Below, in pieces: positions 1 to 8,975 of a stretch of DNA of 64,000 nucleotides; position 1 is the first letter of the stretch; every line of letters starts with the position of its first letter. The notes beneath the pieces were generated by a model that was not told the origin of the DNA, did not search any database, and saw only the letters and a list, made by a program, of their open reading frames with translations. The position numbers were made by a program, and so were the translations under genes. This DNA is from Nitrosospira multiformis (GTDB lineage Bacteria > Pseudomonadota > Gammaproteobacteria > Burkholderiales > Nitrosomonadaceae): contig NZ_FNKY01000001.1 of assembly GCF_900103165.1 (NCBI RefSeq), forward strand, positions 1,798,001-1,862,000, given 5' to 3'.

Positions 1-324
1 CTCTTGAGTGTATCCGTCATTATTGTTCCTGAGGCAATCACTGATGGGGATCACCAGTTAAACAGTAATCCAGTTCGAATTGTTACAGTGTAGCGCAATT
101 TCCGGCAAAACGCGCAGCGCGCGTCCGCCGTAGAATATCGTAAAATTTCAAGAATGGTTCGACACCCGGCTGTGGACGTAGTACGCTGTTCGGCGGGTTT
201 AAAGGATTCAGCAGTTGCTGGCTTCCAGCGCATCAAAAAGAGCAAGGGTAAAAATGCAATAATACGGAACACGTTCCGAGGATTGTTATTTCTATAATCA
301 ACAAATCGATAGAGGAAAATACAC
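1..324. other. Intergenic region upstream of first gene
   Basis: I see no convincing coding sequence here. A reverse-strand open frame at 51-476 runs into the exported-protein gene and looks like a chance frame. The last 15 bases carry a good ribosome binding site (GAGGAAA) for the gene starting at 325. I did not find a clear promoter or a hairpin terminator. Confidence 0.5.
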
Positions 325-792
325 ATGAAGCGAATCATCCTTCTTGCCTCTCCTGTCATGTTTGCCGCCGCGTTTGCGGTAAACGCCGGTACTTTGGATA
401 ATGGAAACTGGTCGCCAAGCGGGTGCGGCAAGCTATCCGAGGCGCCTGCCGTCGATTCAAGCAGTATCGATACCATTAATCAGAGTATCGCCGCGGTGAA
501 CGAGTGGCAGAAGCAGGTTCAGTCTTATGACGAGTGCATGATCAAGGAGGCCAATGCCGATACTGCGGCTATCGCAAATTCAGCAAACGCCCAACAAACG
601 CAATATCGTGAAGCATCAAAGAAGGTCAATGCGGACGCGGCTGCGGGAAGAGAGAAATTCAGCCGTCAATCTTCATCCCCCGGAACCAATCCAGGCATGA
701 GCAATCCTGGCATGAATCCAGGCATGAGCAATCCTGGCATGAATCCAGGCATGAACAACCCTGGCTCAGGCATGGGCGGTCAAGGGTACTAG
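325..792 (+). CDS. Small exported protein with C-terminal Asn-Pro-Gly-Met repeats
   Basis: This 155-residue protein is not one I recognise. Residues 1-21 form a typical Sec signal peptide ending in an Ala-x-Ala-like site (VNAG). The middle (about 45-110) is Ala/Gln/Asn-rich and probably helical. The C-terminus (about 120-155) is a low-complexity tail built from the 9-residue unit NPGMSNPGM, mirrored in the DNA by near-perfect 27-bp tandem units at 688-768. The start is supported by GAGGAAA eight bases upstream. A periplasmic or surface location is inferred from the signal peptide. Such slippage-prone tails often vary in length between strains. It stands alone, facing the convergent minus-strand gene at 999. 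Confidence 0.7.
   Translation: MKRIILLASPVMFAAAFAVNAGTLDNGNWSPSGCGKLSEAPAVDSSSIDTINQSIAAVNEWQKQVQSYDECMIKEANADTAAIANSANAQQTQYREASKKVNADAAAGREKFSRQSSSPGTNPGMSNPGMNPGMSNPGMNPGMNNPGSGMGGQGY
688..768. repeat. 27-bp tandem repeat within exported protein gene
   Basis: Three consecutive 27-bp units begin at 688, 715 and 742. The first two are nearly identical (AATCCAGGCATGAGC followed by AATCCTGGCATG) and the third is diverged. They stay in frame and encode Asn-Pro-Gly-Met-rich protein. Confidence 0.75.
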
Positions 793-924
793 GCCCACTA
801 TCGAGGGTACAATCGTTATCTCGAAGGGAACGTGTGTCTGTGCATAAGGCTTTTGGGATGGATGCCGGCGATTCCGTGTCCTGACGGACTGTATTTGACT
901 ATTTGAAGGATGTGGATACGGGTG

Positions 925-961
925 TAAAAAAGGGAGCCATGTGACCATGAGGCTCCCTTTC
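925..961 (-). terminator. Rho-independent terminator (for the gene at 999-1364)
   Basis: A perfect 10-bp stem (AAAGGGAGCC at 929-938 pairing with GGCTCCCTTT at 951-960) with a 12-base loop is flanked at its low-coordinate side by an A-run, which reads as a U-run on the minus strand. It lies between two convergent genes, and may also stop the plus-strand transcript less efficiently. Confidence 0.75.
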
Positions 962-998
962 ATGAAGTTACGCGGATAGGTCCGCACGAAATAGCGGG

Positions 999-1364
999 TT
1001 ACTGTAATTTCCAGTCAGGGTGATAGTGCGTTTCCTTATCAAACTCTTTCCAGATATAGTCCGGGTAGATGATTGGTTTGGTGGGAATAATAAACGTAAC
1101 CAGATCTACCGCTCCGGTTAACGTACGCCCAATCCCATGTACAATACCAACCAGAAAACCAACCGGGATCCCGTACGCAGGGCCTTTCTGATTAGTGTTT
1201 ATTATTATGTTCTTGGGAATCTCCCCCAAACCGGTAACGGTATTGGCGAGGCCGTGTGCAAGTTTGTCACCTATTTTCTCAGGATAACTTGTGGCCATTG
1301 CCGCCTGGGATGAGAAGAAGAATAGCGCGGATATCAGTAGCAACGGTTTCAACATATTTTTCAT
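999..1364 (-). CDS. Exosortase system-associated small protein (TIGR04073-like)
   Basis: This is a 121-residue exported protein. Residues 1-24 are a Sec signal peptide (MKNMLKPLLLISALFFF... ending ATS). The mature part contains a Gly-rich amphipathic stretch (KLAHGLANTVTGLGEIPKN and GFLVGIVHGIGRTLTGAVD) followed by a short TKPIIYPDYIW segment. This pattern matches my memory of the family 'exosortase system-associated protein, TIGR04073', which occurs in genomes with PEP-CTERM/exosortase sorting. Three PEP-CTERM proteins and an EpsA-type regulator elsewhere in the window fit. The molecular function is not known. A terminator follows at 929-960. Confidence 0.7.
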   Translation of the reverse strand: MKNMLKPLLLISALFFFSSQAAMATSYPEKIGDKLAHGLANTVTGLGEIPKNIIINTNQKGPAYGIPVGFLVGIVHGIGRTLTGAVDLVTFIIPTKPIIYPDYIWKEFDKETHYHPDWKLQ

Positions 1365-1732
1365 GGAGCCTCCCTAAAGTAGATTAAATTAAATTAAATC
1401 CAGCCTAATACTAGCATACCGTAGCAATATGGACATCCTTAAACATTCAAAATTCCTAAGATATCATTTTTGTCGTTTGAGCAGATACGGCTACCGGCGA
1501 TCTGGCTGTTTAGGCCGGTTTATGCGAATCAGCTGATCCGGATAGCTTGATAAGCTACGAACCGTCACATGGCTGTCGTTATTCAGGGCTCACACTTCCG
1601 ATTGATGAATTGTGCTACGCTTCGCCTGAGGGACTAAACCGGCTTTCGAAGGATATGTTTTTTTGATCCGCGATCAAAAAAACAAGATGATTTTGCGAAA
1701 AGTAACAATTACCTGAATCCCTTATAATTAAA
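1365..1732. other. Intergenic region between divergent genes
   Basis: This 368-bp divergent region should hold promoters for both neighbours. Near 1382-1400 a short ATTAA direct repeat lies upstream of the minus-strand gene. A strong AT hairpin is at 1658-1682, and a TATAAT hexamer at 1723-1728 lies just before the plus-strand gene. Nothing coding is evident. Confidence 0.45.
1658..1682. other. Perfect 11-bp hairpin flanked by T and A runs
   Basis: TTTTTTTGATC (1658-1668) and GATCAAAAAAA (1672-1682) form a perfect inverted repeat with a 3-base loop. It could be a weak bidirectional terminator or a protein-binding palindrome. It lies about 50 bp before the glycosyltransferase gene. Confidence 0.4.
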
Positions 1733-4405
1733 TTGCTGGATACGACTCATTCTCTGTCTATACATCCTTTCTCGCCAACGTCATCCAGCCTGTCCAACAC
1801 AGAGATAACCAGCACCGTGCAATTTTCCGTGGTGATTCCCACGCTTGACGAAGCAGACCACATAGATCCATTACTGACGCGTCTGTTTGCACTGGATCTG
1901 GTACCAGGTAGTTTTGAAGTCATTTTTGTCGATGATGGTTCGCGCGATGGAACTCCCGGTCGGGTGCGCGCCTGGGAGGCGCAGGCGAACGTGAGATTGA
2001 TCGAGCGGCATGAGCAGCCGGACCTGGCAGGATCGATTCTGGCGGGTGTGGCGCTGGCGCAGAGTGATGTCATCGTCGTGATGGATCCGAGTCATCCGCC
2101 TGAGCGGCTGCCCGCTCTGGTGGCCCCGCTGCTGGACGGCAGCCATGACGTGGCTGTCGGGAGCCGCCATGTGCCAGGCGGCGGCACCGGGGGATGGCCA
2201 CACCGCCAATGGCTGTCGCGCCTGGGGGACTGGTGTGCCCGCTCTCTCTGTGATGTGAGTGACGCCACCTCGGGATTCTTCGCCTTCCGCCGGGAACTGG
2301 CCGCCACTCTCAGCGAACGCGCTCGCGGATATAAAACCCTGCTCGAACTGCTCATGGCCGGCCAGGGCAAGCTTAGAGTCGTGGAAGTGCCTGTTTGCTT
2401 TCACCAGCGCACGCATGGCACCGCCAGGCTATCGTTCCATTCCCAATGGATTGATCTGAAACGCCTGATGACACTGGCTGGCGGCACGGTTTCTTTCGGC
2501 AGCACCGGCCGGTTTGCGGCGGTGGGGCTGTTGGGTATCGTTATCGACATCCTCCTGTTCCAGTGGCTCATGAGCCGGGGTGCCGGCCTCGCGCTGGCGC
2601 ACATCGTGAGTTTCTTCGCCGCCGCCGCGATGAATTACCCGCTCAATTCGAAATGGACGTTCCAGCCTCCCCCCGCAGGCTATCCGCGATGGTCTCATTT
2701 TGGCCGTTTCCTGACGATGGGGCTATTCACCTTGCTGATGCGCGGCGGGGTCCTGGCATGGCTGGTCTATGGCTGGCATATGGCCCCCATGCTGGCGATA
2801 TTTCCCGCTGTCGCAGTCACGGCCGCCCTCCAGTATCTCGGTAGCGCCTTCTACGTGTTCCCTGTCCGGCAGGACCTTCCCTCGGCGGATGTGCGCTGGC
2901 GGGTAGCCTCGCTCGGCATTGTCGCCTTTGCCGTATTGCTGCGCCTGATCTACCTGGGCCAGGCACAGCTGATTCCCGATGAGGCCTACTACTGGAATTA
3001 TGCCCAGCACATGGAGCTGAGCTTTCTGGATCACCCACCCATGGTGGCGTGGCTGATCTGGCTGGGCACCGCCATCTTCGGCGATACGGAGTTCGGTGTT
3101 CGCATCGGTGCATTCATCTGCGGCCTGATCGCCATGGGCTACCTGTATGCGCTGGCACGTAACCTGTATGATAAATCCACGGGCATGCGCGCCGTGCTGC
3201 TGCTGGCCATACTGCCGTTCGGTTTTGTCCCGGGCATGTTAATGACAGCCGATGCATCCCAGATGGCTGCTTGGGCCGCCACGTTGTACTATATGGAACG
3301 GGTATTGCTGGCGTCGGATGGCAACCGAGCCTGGCTGGGCCTTGGCATTGCTTTTGGCCTGGGGATACTGTCCAAGTATACGCTGGGCCTGCTGGGTCCG
3401 GCGGCGCTGCTGTTCGTGATTCTGGATCCCGCCTCGCGCCGCTGGCTGCGCCGTCCGCAGCCATACCTCGCCGCCGCGCTTGCCCTTCTGATGTTCTCGC
3501 CCGTCATTGTCTGGAATATGGAAAATAATTGGGTCTCGATTCTGTTCCAGGCGGAACGAGCTACTGGAATAGGCAACAAATTCTCTTTGCATTGGTTGTT
3601 TCTTCACATGTTGCTGATGCTGACCCCGGTAGGACTGGTGGCGGCGGCTCTGGCGCTGTGGCAAGGGGGCGATGATCATCCTGATCCATGCATGGCCAGG
3701 CGTCGCCTGTTTGTGAGAGTATTCACCGGCGTACCGCTGGCGGTATTTTTTTGCTTGAGCCTGTTCGGTGCGCCTAAATTTCACTGGACCGGTCCCGTGT
3801 GGCTGGCATTGCTGCCGACAATGGCGTGGATGATGGGCCAGGGAACGGAGCTGCGCACCATTGCCAGCCGCGTGCGTGCGGCCTGGAAGCCCACTATCGC
3901 AGTTTTTCTGTTCCTCTATGCATTTGCATTGCATTATGTGGTGCTCGGCATTCCCGGTATACCCTATGTGGGTTTTGGCGAACACTATTTCTGGCGCGAG
4001 GCAACCCATGAAGTCGAACAAATTGTGGAGACGGTTCAACGCCAAACCGGGCAGAAGCCGATTGTGGTGGGTATGAGCCGATGGTCGGTGGCAACTTCGC
4101 TGGCTTTTTACAACAGGAGTGAGAACGGCGAACCGATGGATATACGTTCGCGCAATCTGTTCGGCGACAAGGCCGCCATGTATGATTTCTGGTATCCACC
4201 CGATCCACCGACGAACCGGCCGATCATTCTGGTAGGTATGATTCCGAAGGAACTTGAGCATAACCGGCAAGGCCACGAGATTAGCCCGATGCTGGTGCAA
4301 CCTGGTCCGGTACTTGAGCGGACGATCTTGCGGGAAAATAAGCCACTGCGCAAAATCTATTACCGCATCGCGCAGGGATACCTGGGGCAAACGAATTCGC
4401 CATGA
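1733..4405 (+). CDS. Fusion glycosyltransferase: GT2 (DPM1-like) + GtrA + ArnT/PMT-like membrane transferase
   Basis: This 890-residue protein joins three parts that usually make up a polyprenyl-phosphate-sugar pathway. Residues ~30-245 are a GT2 domain like dolichyl/undecaprenyl-phosphate mannosyltransferase (VVIPTLDEAD, FVDDGSRDGT, VVMDPSHPPERL). Residues ~256-380 are a GtrA-type four-helix flippase domain (GRFAAVGLLGIVIDILLFQW). Residues ~390-890 form a multi-spanning GT39/GT83 transferase with the periplasmic Asp-Glu pair (PDEAYYW, D416-E417) and the following DHPP motif. I infer that it charges a lipid carrier with a sugar, flips it and transfers it to lipid A, protein or glycan. The start is uncertain: TTG at 1733 has no good ribosome binding site and lies 5 bp after TATAAT, so GTG at 1817 (residue 29) is an alternative. 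It overlaps the next gene by 4 bases. Confidence 0.85.
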   Translation: MLDTTHSLSIHPFSPTSSSLSNTEITSTVQFSVVIPTLDEADHIDPLLTRLFALDLVPGSFEVIFVDDGSRDGTPGRVRAWEAQANVRLIERHEQPDLAGSILAGVALAQSDVIVVMDPSHPPERLPALVAPLLDGSHDVAVGSRHVPGGGTGGWPHRQWLSRLGDWCARSLCDVSDATSGFFAFRRELAATLSERARGYKTLLELLMAGQGKLRVVEVPVCFHQRTHGTARLSFHSQWIDLKRLMTLAGGTVSFGSTGRFAAVGLLGIVIDILLFQWLMSRGAGLALAHIVSFFAAAAMNYPLNSKWTFQPPPAGYPRWSHFGRFLTMGLFTLLMRGGVLAWLVYGWHMAPMLAIFPAVAVTAALQYLGSAFYVFPVRQDLPSADVRWRVASLGIVAFAVLLRLIYLGQAQLIPDEAYYWNYAQHMELSFLDHPPMVAWLIWLGTAIFGDTEFGVRIGAFICGLIAMGYLYALARNLYDKSTGMRAVLLLAILPFGFVPGMLMTADASQMAAWAATLYYMERVLLASDGNRAWLGLGIAFGLGILSKYTLGLLGPAALLFVILDPASRRWLRRPQPYLAAALALLMFSPVIVWNMENNWVSILFQAERATGIGNKFSLHWLFLHMLLMLTPVGLVAAALALWQGGDDHPDPCMARRRLFVRVFTGVPLAVFFCLSLFGAPKFHWTGPVWLALLPTMAWMMGQGTELRTIASRVRAAWKPTIAVFLFLYAFALHYVVLGIPGIPYVGFGEHYFWREATHEVEQIVETVQRQTGQKPIVVGMSRWSVATSLAFYNRSENGEPMDIRSRNLFGDKAAMYDFWYPPDPPTNRPIILVGMIPKELEHNRQGHEISPMLVQPGPVLERTILRENKPLRKIYYRIAQGYLGQTNSP

Positions 4406-4416
4406 CTGGAGGGAAA

Positions 4417-5880
4417 ATGCTGAAAATATTGACAGTAAATATAATAGCGGCGAGCCTGATAATGCTCGCTCCCCATGGCGTAGCGGCATCCGGAGGCCAG
4501 AAAAATGAGACAGTGACCACCGCCGCGGAACAAAAAGAGGTGGCTGTGACGATTTACAACGATGATCTGGCATTGATAAAAGATGCGCGCAAGGTCAAAC
4601 TTGAACGAGATTTTAATAAACTGGCCTGGCGGGAAGTCTCCGCCCGGATGCGTCCTGAAACGGCACAGTTGCGCAATCTGACTCATCCTGCCGGATTTCG
4701 CTTGCAGGAGCAGAATTTCGATTTTGATCTGCTGACACCTGAGAAGCTGCTGGAGAAGTACCTTGGCAAGGAGGTGGTGGTCATTCGCACCAATCCAGCC
4801 ACGGGTGCGGAAACCAGAGAAACGGCCACCGTGCTCGCCACCAATGGCGGCACTGTGCTCAAATTTGCTGATCGTATCGAAACCGGTATTCCGGGCCGTC
4901 TGGCATTCTCCGGCGTACCGGAAAACCTGCGCGATAAACCGACTCTGGTCGTTTCGCTCATCAATCCCGTCGCAGGAGAACAGAATCTTGAACTTTCCTA
5001 TCTGACTGCGGGGTTGTCATGGCACGCTGACTATGTGGCCGAATTGAACGAACGCGACGATTATCTCGATTTTAATGGGTGGGTCACTTTGACCAATCAA
5101 AGTGGAGCAGCCTATCCGAATGCCAAGCTGCAACTGGTGGCCGGGGACTTGAACCGGGTGCGCAAACCGTCTCCCATGTCGCGCGATGTGGCGGCGATGA
5201 TGGCAAAGACGGCTGAAGTGGAGGAAATGAAGCAGGAGTCGCTGTTTGAGTATCATCTTTATACGCTGCAGCGCACCACGACGTTAGCGGAAAACCAAAC
5301 CAAACAGGTGGCGCTGCTGTCGGCGACCACCGTGCCGGTCAGGAAAGAATTTCTAATGATGGGCGCAAATTATTATTATTTCGGCCAGTATGGCGATATT
5401 GGCCAGAAGCTGAAAGTGGGCGTGTTTGTCGAATTTCAGAATAAGGGTGAAGGCTTGGGCGTACCGCTACCCAAGGGGGTCGTCCGTGTTTACAAGAAAG
5501 ATACGCAGGGGAATGCCCAGTTTGTGGGTGAAGACCAGATTGATCATACACCCAGGAACGAGGTGGTTCGTTTGAAGCTGGGCGATGCATTCGATGTGAC
5601 AGCTGACAAAAAGCAGACGGATTTCCAGAGACTGGGTGGGGAAGGGCGCCATAATGCCGTATTTGAAACCGCTTATCAGATCGTATTAAAAAATGCCAAG
5701 AAAGAAGCGGTTACGGTGACTGTGCGGGAGCCGGTGCCAGGTGACTGGACCATGGTATCGGAATCGCAGCCTCATACCAAGGCGGCTTCCGGTATTGCGG
5801 AATGGAAGGTATCCGTTCCCGCGGATGGCAAGACCACGCTGACTTACCGTGTACGGATCAAACAACGGGAGAGAGGATAG
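4417..5880 (+). CDS. DUF4139 domain-containing exported protein
   Basis: The product (487 residues from ATG 4417) begins with a signal peptide (MLKILTVNIIAASLIMLAPHGVAA). It continues with the beta-rich VAVTIYNDDLALIKDARKV segment and a C-terminal EPVPGDWTM...LTYRVRI segment typical of DUF4139 (mucoidy-inhibitor A-like) proteins. The function of this family in bacteria is unknown. I chose ATG 4417 because GGAGGG precedes it directly; ATG 4402 overlaps the stop of the upstream glycosyltransferase but lacks a ribosome binding site and would spoil the signal peptide. The tight coupling suggests a shared operon and a role in cell-envelope glycoconjugates, but this is inference. Confidence 0.8.
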   Translation: MLKILTVNIIAASLIMLAPHGVAASGGQKNETVTTAAEQKEVAVTIYNDDLALIKDARKVKLERDFNKLAWREVSARMRPETAQLRNLTHPAGFRLQEQNFDFDLLTPEKLLEKYLGKEVVVIRTNPATGAETRETATVLATNGGTVLKFADRIETGIPGRLAFSGVPENLRDKPTLVVSLINPVAGEQNLELSYLTAGLSWHADYVAELNERDDYLDFNGWVTLTNQSGAAYPNAKLQLVAGDLNRVRKPSPMSRDVAAMMAKTAEVEEMKQESLFEYHLYTLQRTTTLAENQTKQVALLSATTVPVRKEFLMMGANYYYFGQYGDIGQKLKVGVFVEFQNKGEGLGVPLPKGVVRVYKKDTQGNAQFVGEDQIDHTPRNEVVRLKLGDAFDVTADKKQTDFQRLGGEGRHNAVFETAYQIVLKNAKKEAVTVTVREPVPGDWTMVSESQPHTKAASGIAEWKVSVPADGKTTLTYRVRIKQRERG

Positions 5881-5945
5881 GTGCGGGTTTCGTGGATATT
5901 GCTGGATACGGAAATCTGAAAATAATGTAATCTCCCGGCAGCGGT

Positions 5946-7232
5946 TCATGCCAGGGACAAGAGAAGAGAGAGCACGCTACGGGCTTCGTTGTTAAATATT
6001 CCTTGCGGCAGTAGCTTGGTTACCTCGGCAAGCGTGAGCCAAATAATTCCGTCCGCGGGTCGTGCCTCGCCGATGTCTATGATCCTATATTCAGCGACAT
6101 CCCGAAAGAAACGTCCACCTTCGTCTGACTGCCGAACCGAGATTTGCACCTTGTCAGGCAAGGTATCACCCGGCAAAGCCGTGATCCCGATCCTCGTCGG
6201 GGCAAGTTCCGCAATCGCACGCAGACCGGGCTCCCAGCATGGGCGGAAGGCGAACCGGAATATGCCGTTTGTGCGGCCATAGTCGAGGTCGATGGTTTGC
6301 TCGAAATTATTGTGAAAAATCGGCTGATCCCAGTCATTCACTTCTCGTGTCTGCGCGTGCACCTGGATATGCCGGATCGACAAGCGCCCATCCGTCACCG
6401 TAATCGGACTACCGGTATCCAGGCGCCACCCGGGCATGGTGTTGAGCGGACAGATCCCGACGACGGGGGCTCTCATTCGAAGCTCAGCGAGAGTCGTGTG
6501 GACACCATCAATCACATCCTTCTGAACAGGGATGCTGAACGAGGTATTGAGTCCTCGAGAGAAATCATCCTCACCCTGGAAAGGCGGTTGCCCGCCGAGA
6601 CGGTTCCAATCCGTAGTACAGAGAACCGATCGGGCGTCGGTATTAACCAGGAAATCCTCAGTTAGAAGCTGGCCGAAAAGTTTGAAAGGGATCCAGCAAT
6701 GCTGATCGTATTTCACCTCAACATGATCATCCAGGATCAGGATGTTCCGGTTTAGTTTGCCAAAGAAGCGCGTACCCTGCTCGCTCTGAAGGGAGTCGGA
6801 GATAATATTGCCCATTGAGCCGGGAAAATACTCGGAGTAGGGTGGCGAATCACCCCCGTGAACACGTTCGCGGTTGCTTGCTGTTGCCTGACAAGTTGGC
6901 GCAAGCTGGACAATACCGACGTTGCCTGGTTCTGTCTTGGCTTGAACGAGAAGATCGACCTCTTTTCCTCTGCGACGCGTGATGAAGCCGAGCGTGCCTA
7001 CTTCGCGCTGATCGATGAAAGGCTGCCAATGCTGCGTTAGCCCTTCTGTCCAAGTCAGGCCAATGATCCCGAAGAAGCGCCCTGAGACATGCCGGATCGT
7101 CCCGTGTTTGTGCATCCATGCATCCGATTGATCAAGCGCCACCGGTTCGACCTTGAACCGGTCGGATGAACGCACACAGTCAAGCCAGGATGCGATTTCA
7201 TCTCTCTGCGTCAGGAGTTCAGGTTTCACCAT
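5946..7232 (-). CDS. NDP-hexose 2,3-dehydratase family protein (EvaA/TylX3-like)
   Basis: The 428-residue product has the internal duplication of NDP-4-keto-6-deoxyhexose 2,3-dehydratases. The first half holds GTIRHVSGRFFGIIGL, QPFIDQREVGTLGFI and QAKTEPGNVGIVQLAPT. The second half repeats the pattern as LSIRHIQV, WDQPIFHNN and EPGLRAIAELAPT. The family removes the C2 hydroxyl from dTDP-4-keto-6-deoxyglucose on the way to 2,6-dideoxysugars. No other deoxysugar gene is in the window; its only partner is the upstream glycosyltransferase, which it overlaps by 7 bases. ATG 7232 is preferred because GGAG lies 9 bases upstream; GTG 7250 is an alternative. The reaction is inferred from the family. 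Confidence 0.82.
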   Translation of the reverse strand: MVKPELLTQRDEIASWLDCVRSSDRFKVEPVALDQSDAWMHKHGTIRHVSGRFFGIIGLTWTEGLTQHWQPFIDQREVGTLGFITRRRGKEVDLLVQAKTEPGNVGIVQLAPTCQATASNRERVHGGDSPPYSEYFPGSMGNIISDSLQSEQGTRFFGKLNRNILILDDHVEVKYDQHCWIPFKLFGQLLTEDFLVNTDARSVLCTTDWNRLGGQPPFQGEDDFSRGLNTSFSIPVQKDVIDGVHTTLAELRMRAPVVGICPLNTMPGWRLDTGSPITVTDGRLSIRHIQVHAQTREVNDWDQPIFHNNFEQTIDLDYGRTNGIFRFAFRPCWEPGLRAIAELAPTRIGITALPGDTLPDKVQISVRQSDEGGRFFRDVAEYRIIDIGEARPADGIIWLTLAEVTKLLPQGIFNNEARSVLSLLLSLA

Positions 7233-8281
7233 CCCAGGATGCTCCGGCACCGCGCCAAAATTCCGGTACTATGACGTTTTCTGGTGCTGTGCCGAATAAA
7301 CTCGGACTCACATCGCCGGGCAAAGAACGTATGAATGAATTCAGTACCATGAGCAGCGATGGCATCGGCGCGTTCATGAGCATCTTCCATGACTCGCGCC
7401 ACGGTCCTGTCCGCGAAGAGCGAATAGGCGCCATTGGCGTCATTGCGCCCCCAGGCGCGAAGCGCGAGGGACACCTTTTTCGCGCCTGAGGCAGGTGTTT
7501 TTGCCAGATCAGGGAAGATATGATTAAGTTGTTCAATAATGGGTGATTCAGTATACCGCTCCAGTACCGCGGCAAACTCGATCTGCGCCTGCCTGTGCCC
7601 TCGGAGGGATGGAGTACTCAGATTGACGCCTTCCATGATGCGTATTTTTGTCAGTGGCTCGGGTAGAATAAAAAACTCACCCAGTGCGGCGAGTCGAATC
7701 CATAAGTCAACATCCCCAAGTTGTACAAAGCTTGGACGGAAAGCCCCCAACCTGATCACATCCGATCGATGCGCTATTGCCGAAGGCAGCGGCAGGCAGT
7801 TTCCGACATCGAAGAAGTGCTGAAGCCAGTTTGCGGCCGGGCGATTAACGGTGGTAAAAATCCCGTTCGCCCAAGTGTCGCGGGCAGGCAGTCCGTTCTT
7901 ATCAATGATTTCCACCGCGGTAAAACATGCGATATAGCGGCTCGCACTTTCCATGGCCTCGAGTTGAGCAGCCAGCTTGGCTGGCACCCAGATATCATCG
8001 GAGTTCTGAAAAGCGACATATTGTCCACGTGCCCGGCTTAATGCCAGATTGCGTGCATGCACAGCCCGGTTCTCAGATAAACGGATCAGCGTCAAACGGG
8101 GATCATGGATTGATGCGACTACATCCGCCGTTTCGTCCGAGGAAGCATCGTCAACAACGATCAGTTCGAGGTCGCGAAAAGTTTGATCGAGAACACTCTG
8201 AACCGCTTCACCAACGAAGGCGGCGTGATTGAATGACGGCAGAATGACGGAAACCAGGGGCGGCCCAGGGGAAAACTGCAT
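7226..8281 (-). CDS. Family 2 glycosyltransferase
   Basis: This 351-residue protein has a clear GT-A fold N-terminus: VSVILPSFNHAAFVGEAVQS, then ELIVVDDASSDET, then FQNSDDIW, whose Asp pair is the likely metal/nucleotide-sugar site. GDVDLWIRLA in the middle fits the catalytic-base region. The last ~100 residues are not recognised and may bind the acceptor. It is translationally coupled to the NDP-hexose 2,3-dehydratase gene, so it may transfer the dideoxysugar made by that pathway onto a surface glycan or metabolite. The sugar specificity cannot be read from sequence. Confidence 0.85.
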   Translation of the reverse strand: MQFSPGPPLVSVILPSFNHAAFVGEAVQSVLDQTFRDLELIVVDDASSDETADVVASIHDPRLTLIRLSENRAVHARNLALSRARGQYVAFQNSDDIWVPAKLAAQLEAMESASRYIACFTAVEIIDKNGLPARDTWANGIFTTVNRPAANWLQHFFDVGNCLPLPSAIAHRSDVIRLGAFRPSFVQLGDVDLWIRLAALGEFFILPEPLTKIRIMEGVNLSTPSLRGHRQAQIEFAAVLERYTESPIIEQLNHIFPDLAKTPASGAKKVSLALRAWGRNDANGAYSLFADRTVARVMEDAHERADAIAAHGTEFIHTFFARRCESEFIRHSTRKRHSTGILARCRSILGW

Positions 8282-8418
8282 TAGAAATTAAATCCGGGTA
8301 TTGTGGGGGATCTTTTATTAAAAACAGGCGCGGCTAAACTTTGAGTCAGGAAGCATTCTTCTTTATGAGAAGAGATCCATTGCCTAGGGTACGGGTTACT
8401 CGCCGCTTGCAGTTACCC

Positions 8419-8458
8419 AAAAAAAACGGAGCCTCACGATCTCGTTTTGGCTCCGTTC
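8419..8458 (-). terminator. Rho-independent terminator of hsp20
   Basis: AACGGAGCC (8425-8433) pairs perfectly with GGCTCCGTT (8449-8457). The stem is preceded on the plus strand by an A-run (8419-8426), which reads as a U-run on the minus strand 13 bp beyond the hsp20 stop codon. Confidence 0.8.
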
Positions 8459-8470
8459 ACCTGCCTGGTA

Positions 8471-8908
8471 TTATTCGGCCGAAGTTACGCTGATTTTCTT
8501 TGGCTGGACAGCTTCACGTTTGGGGATGACGATTTCCAGGACGCCATGATTCGTTTTTGCCGATATCGCGTCGGAATTCGCTGTATCCGGTAAACTGAAG
8601 CGCCGGTAAAAAGAACCATAGGTACGCTCAACCCGTTTGTAGCCTTCTTTCTCGGTTTTTGCTTCGGTTCTCTTTTCGCCTCTGATCGTCAGTACGCCAT
8701 CTTCCATGCTGACATCGATTTCCTCAGGTTTTACCCCCGGAAGATCCGCCAGCAGGACGAACTTGTCAGCTTCTTCCTTGATATCGACCGCTGGCGCCCA
8801 TTCGGCGGTGGCGGTCGATCCCTCGCTGTCGCCACCCTCGCGCACACGATCCAGTTCTTTGTGTAATTGGTTCAGTAAACTCCAGGGTTCGTAACGAGCA
8901 ATAGCCAT
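8471..8908 (-). CDS. Hsp20/alpha-crystallin small heat-shock protein
   Basis: This 145-residue protein has the full alpha-crystallin domain (about 38-135), with PAVDIKEEADKFVLLADLPG, the GVLTIRGEKR strand and the GVLEIVIPK segment. It ends in the short KKISV tail that supplies the I-x-I/V oligomerisation contact. It acts as an ATP-independent holdase that keeps unfolding proteins soluble. The start ATG is preceded by GGAGG. It has its own terminator at 8425-8457 and a promoter candidate at 8976-9003 that resembles heat-shock promoters. Confidence 0.95.
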   Translation of the reverse strand: MAIARYEPWSLLNQLHKELDRVREGGDSEGSTATAEWAPAVDIKEEADKFVLLADLPGVKPEEIDVSMEDGVLTIRGEKRTEAKTEKEGYKRVERTYGSFYRRFSLPDTANSDAISAKTNHGVLEIVIPKREAVQPKKISVTSAE

Positions 8909-8975
8909 ATTACCTCCATGTGAATTAAGTGATTAGCATCAATGCTGAAATTACCGGAATCAGCACTCAGTAATT

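Noticed and set aside
3239-4573. 444-residue minus-strand open frame
   Set aside because: It lies entirely opposite the glycosyltransferase fusion, has no ribosome binding site or family motif, and has a His/Gln/Arg-rich shadow composition.
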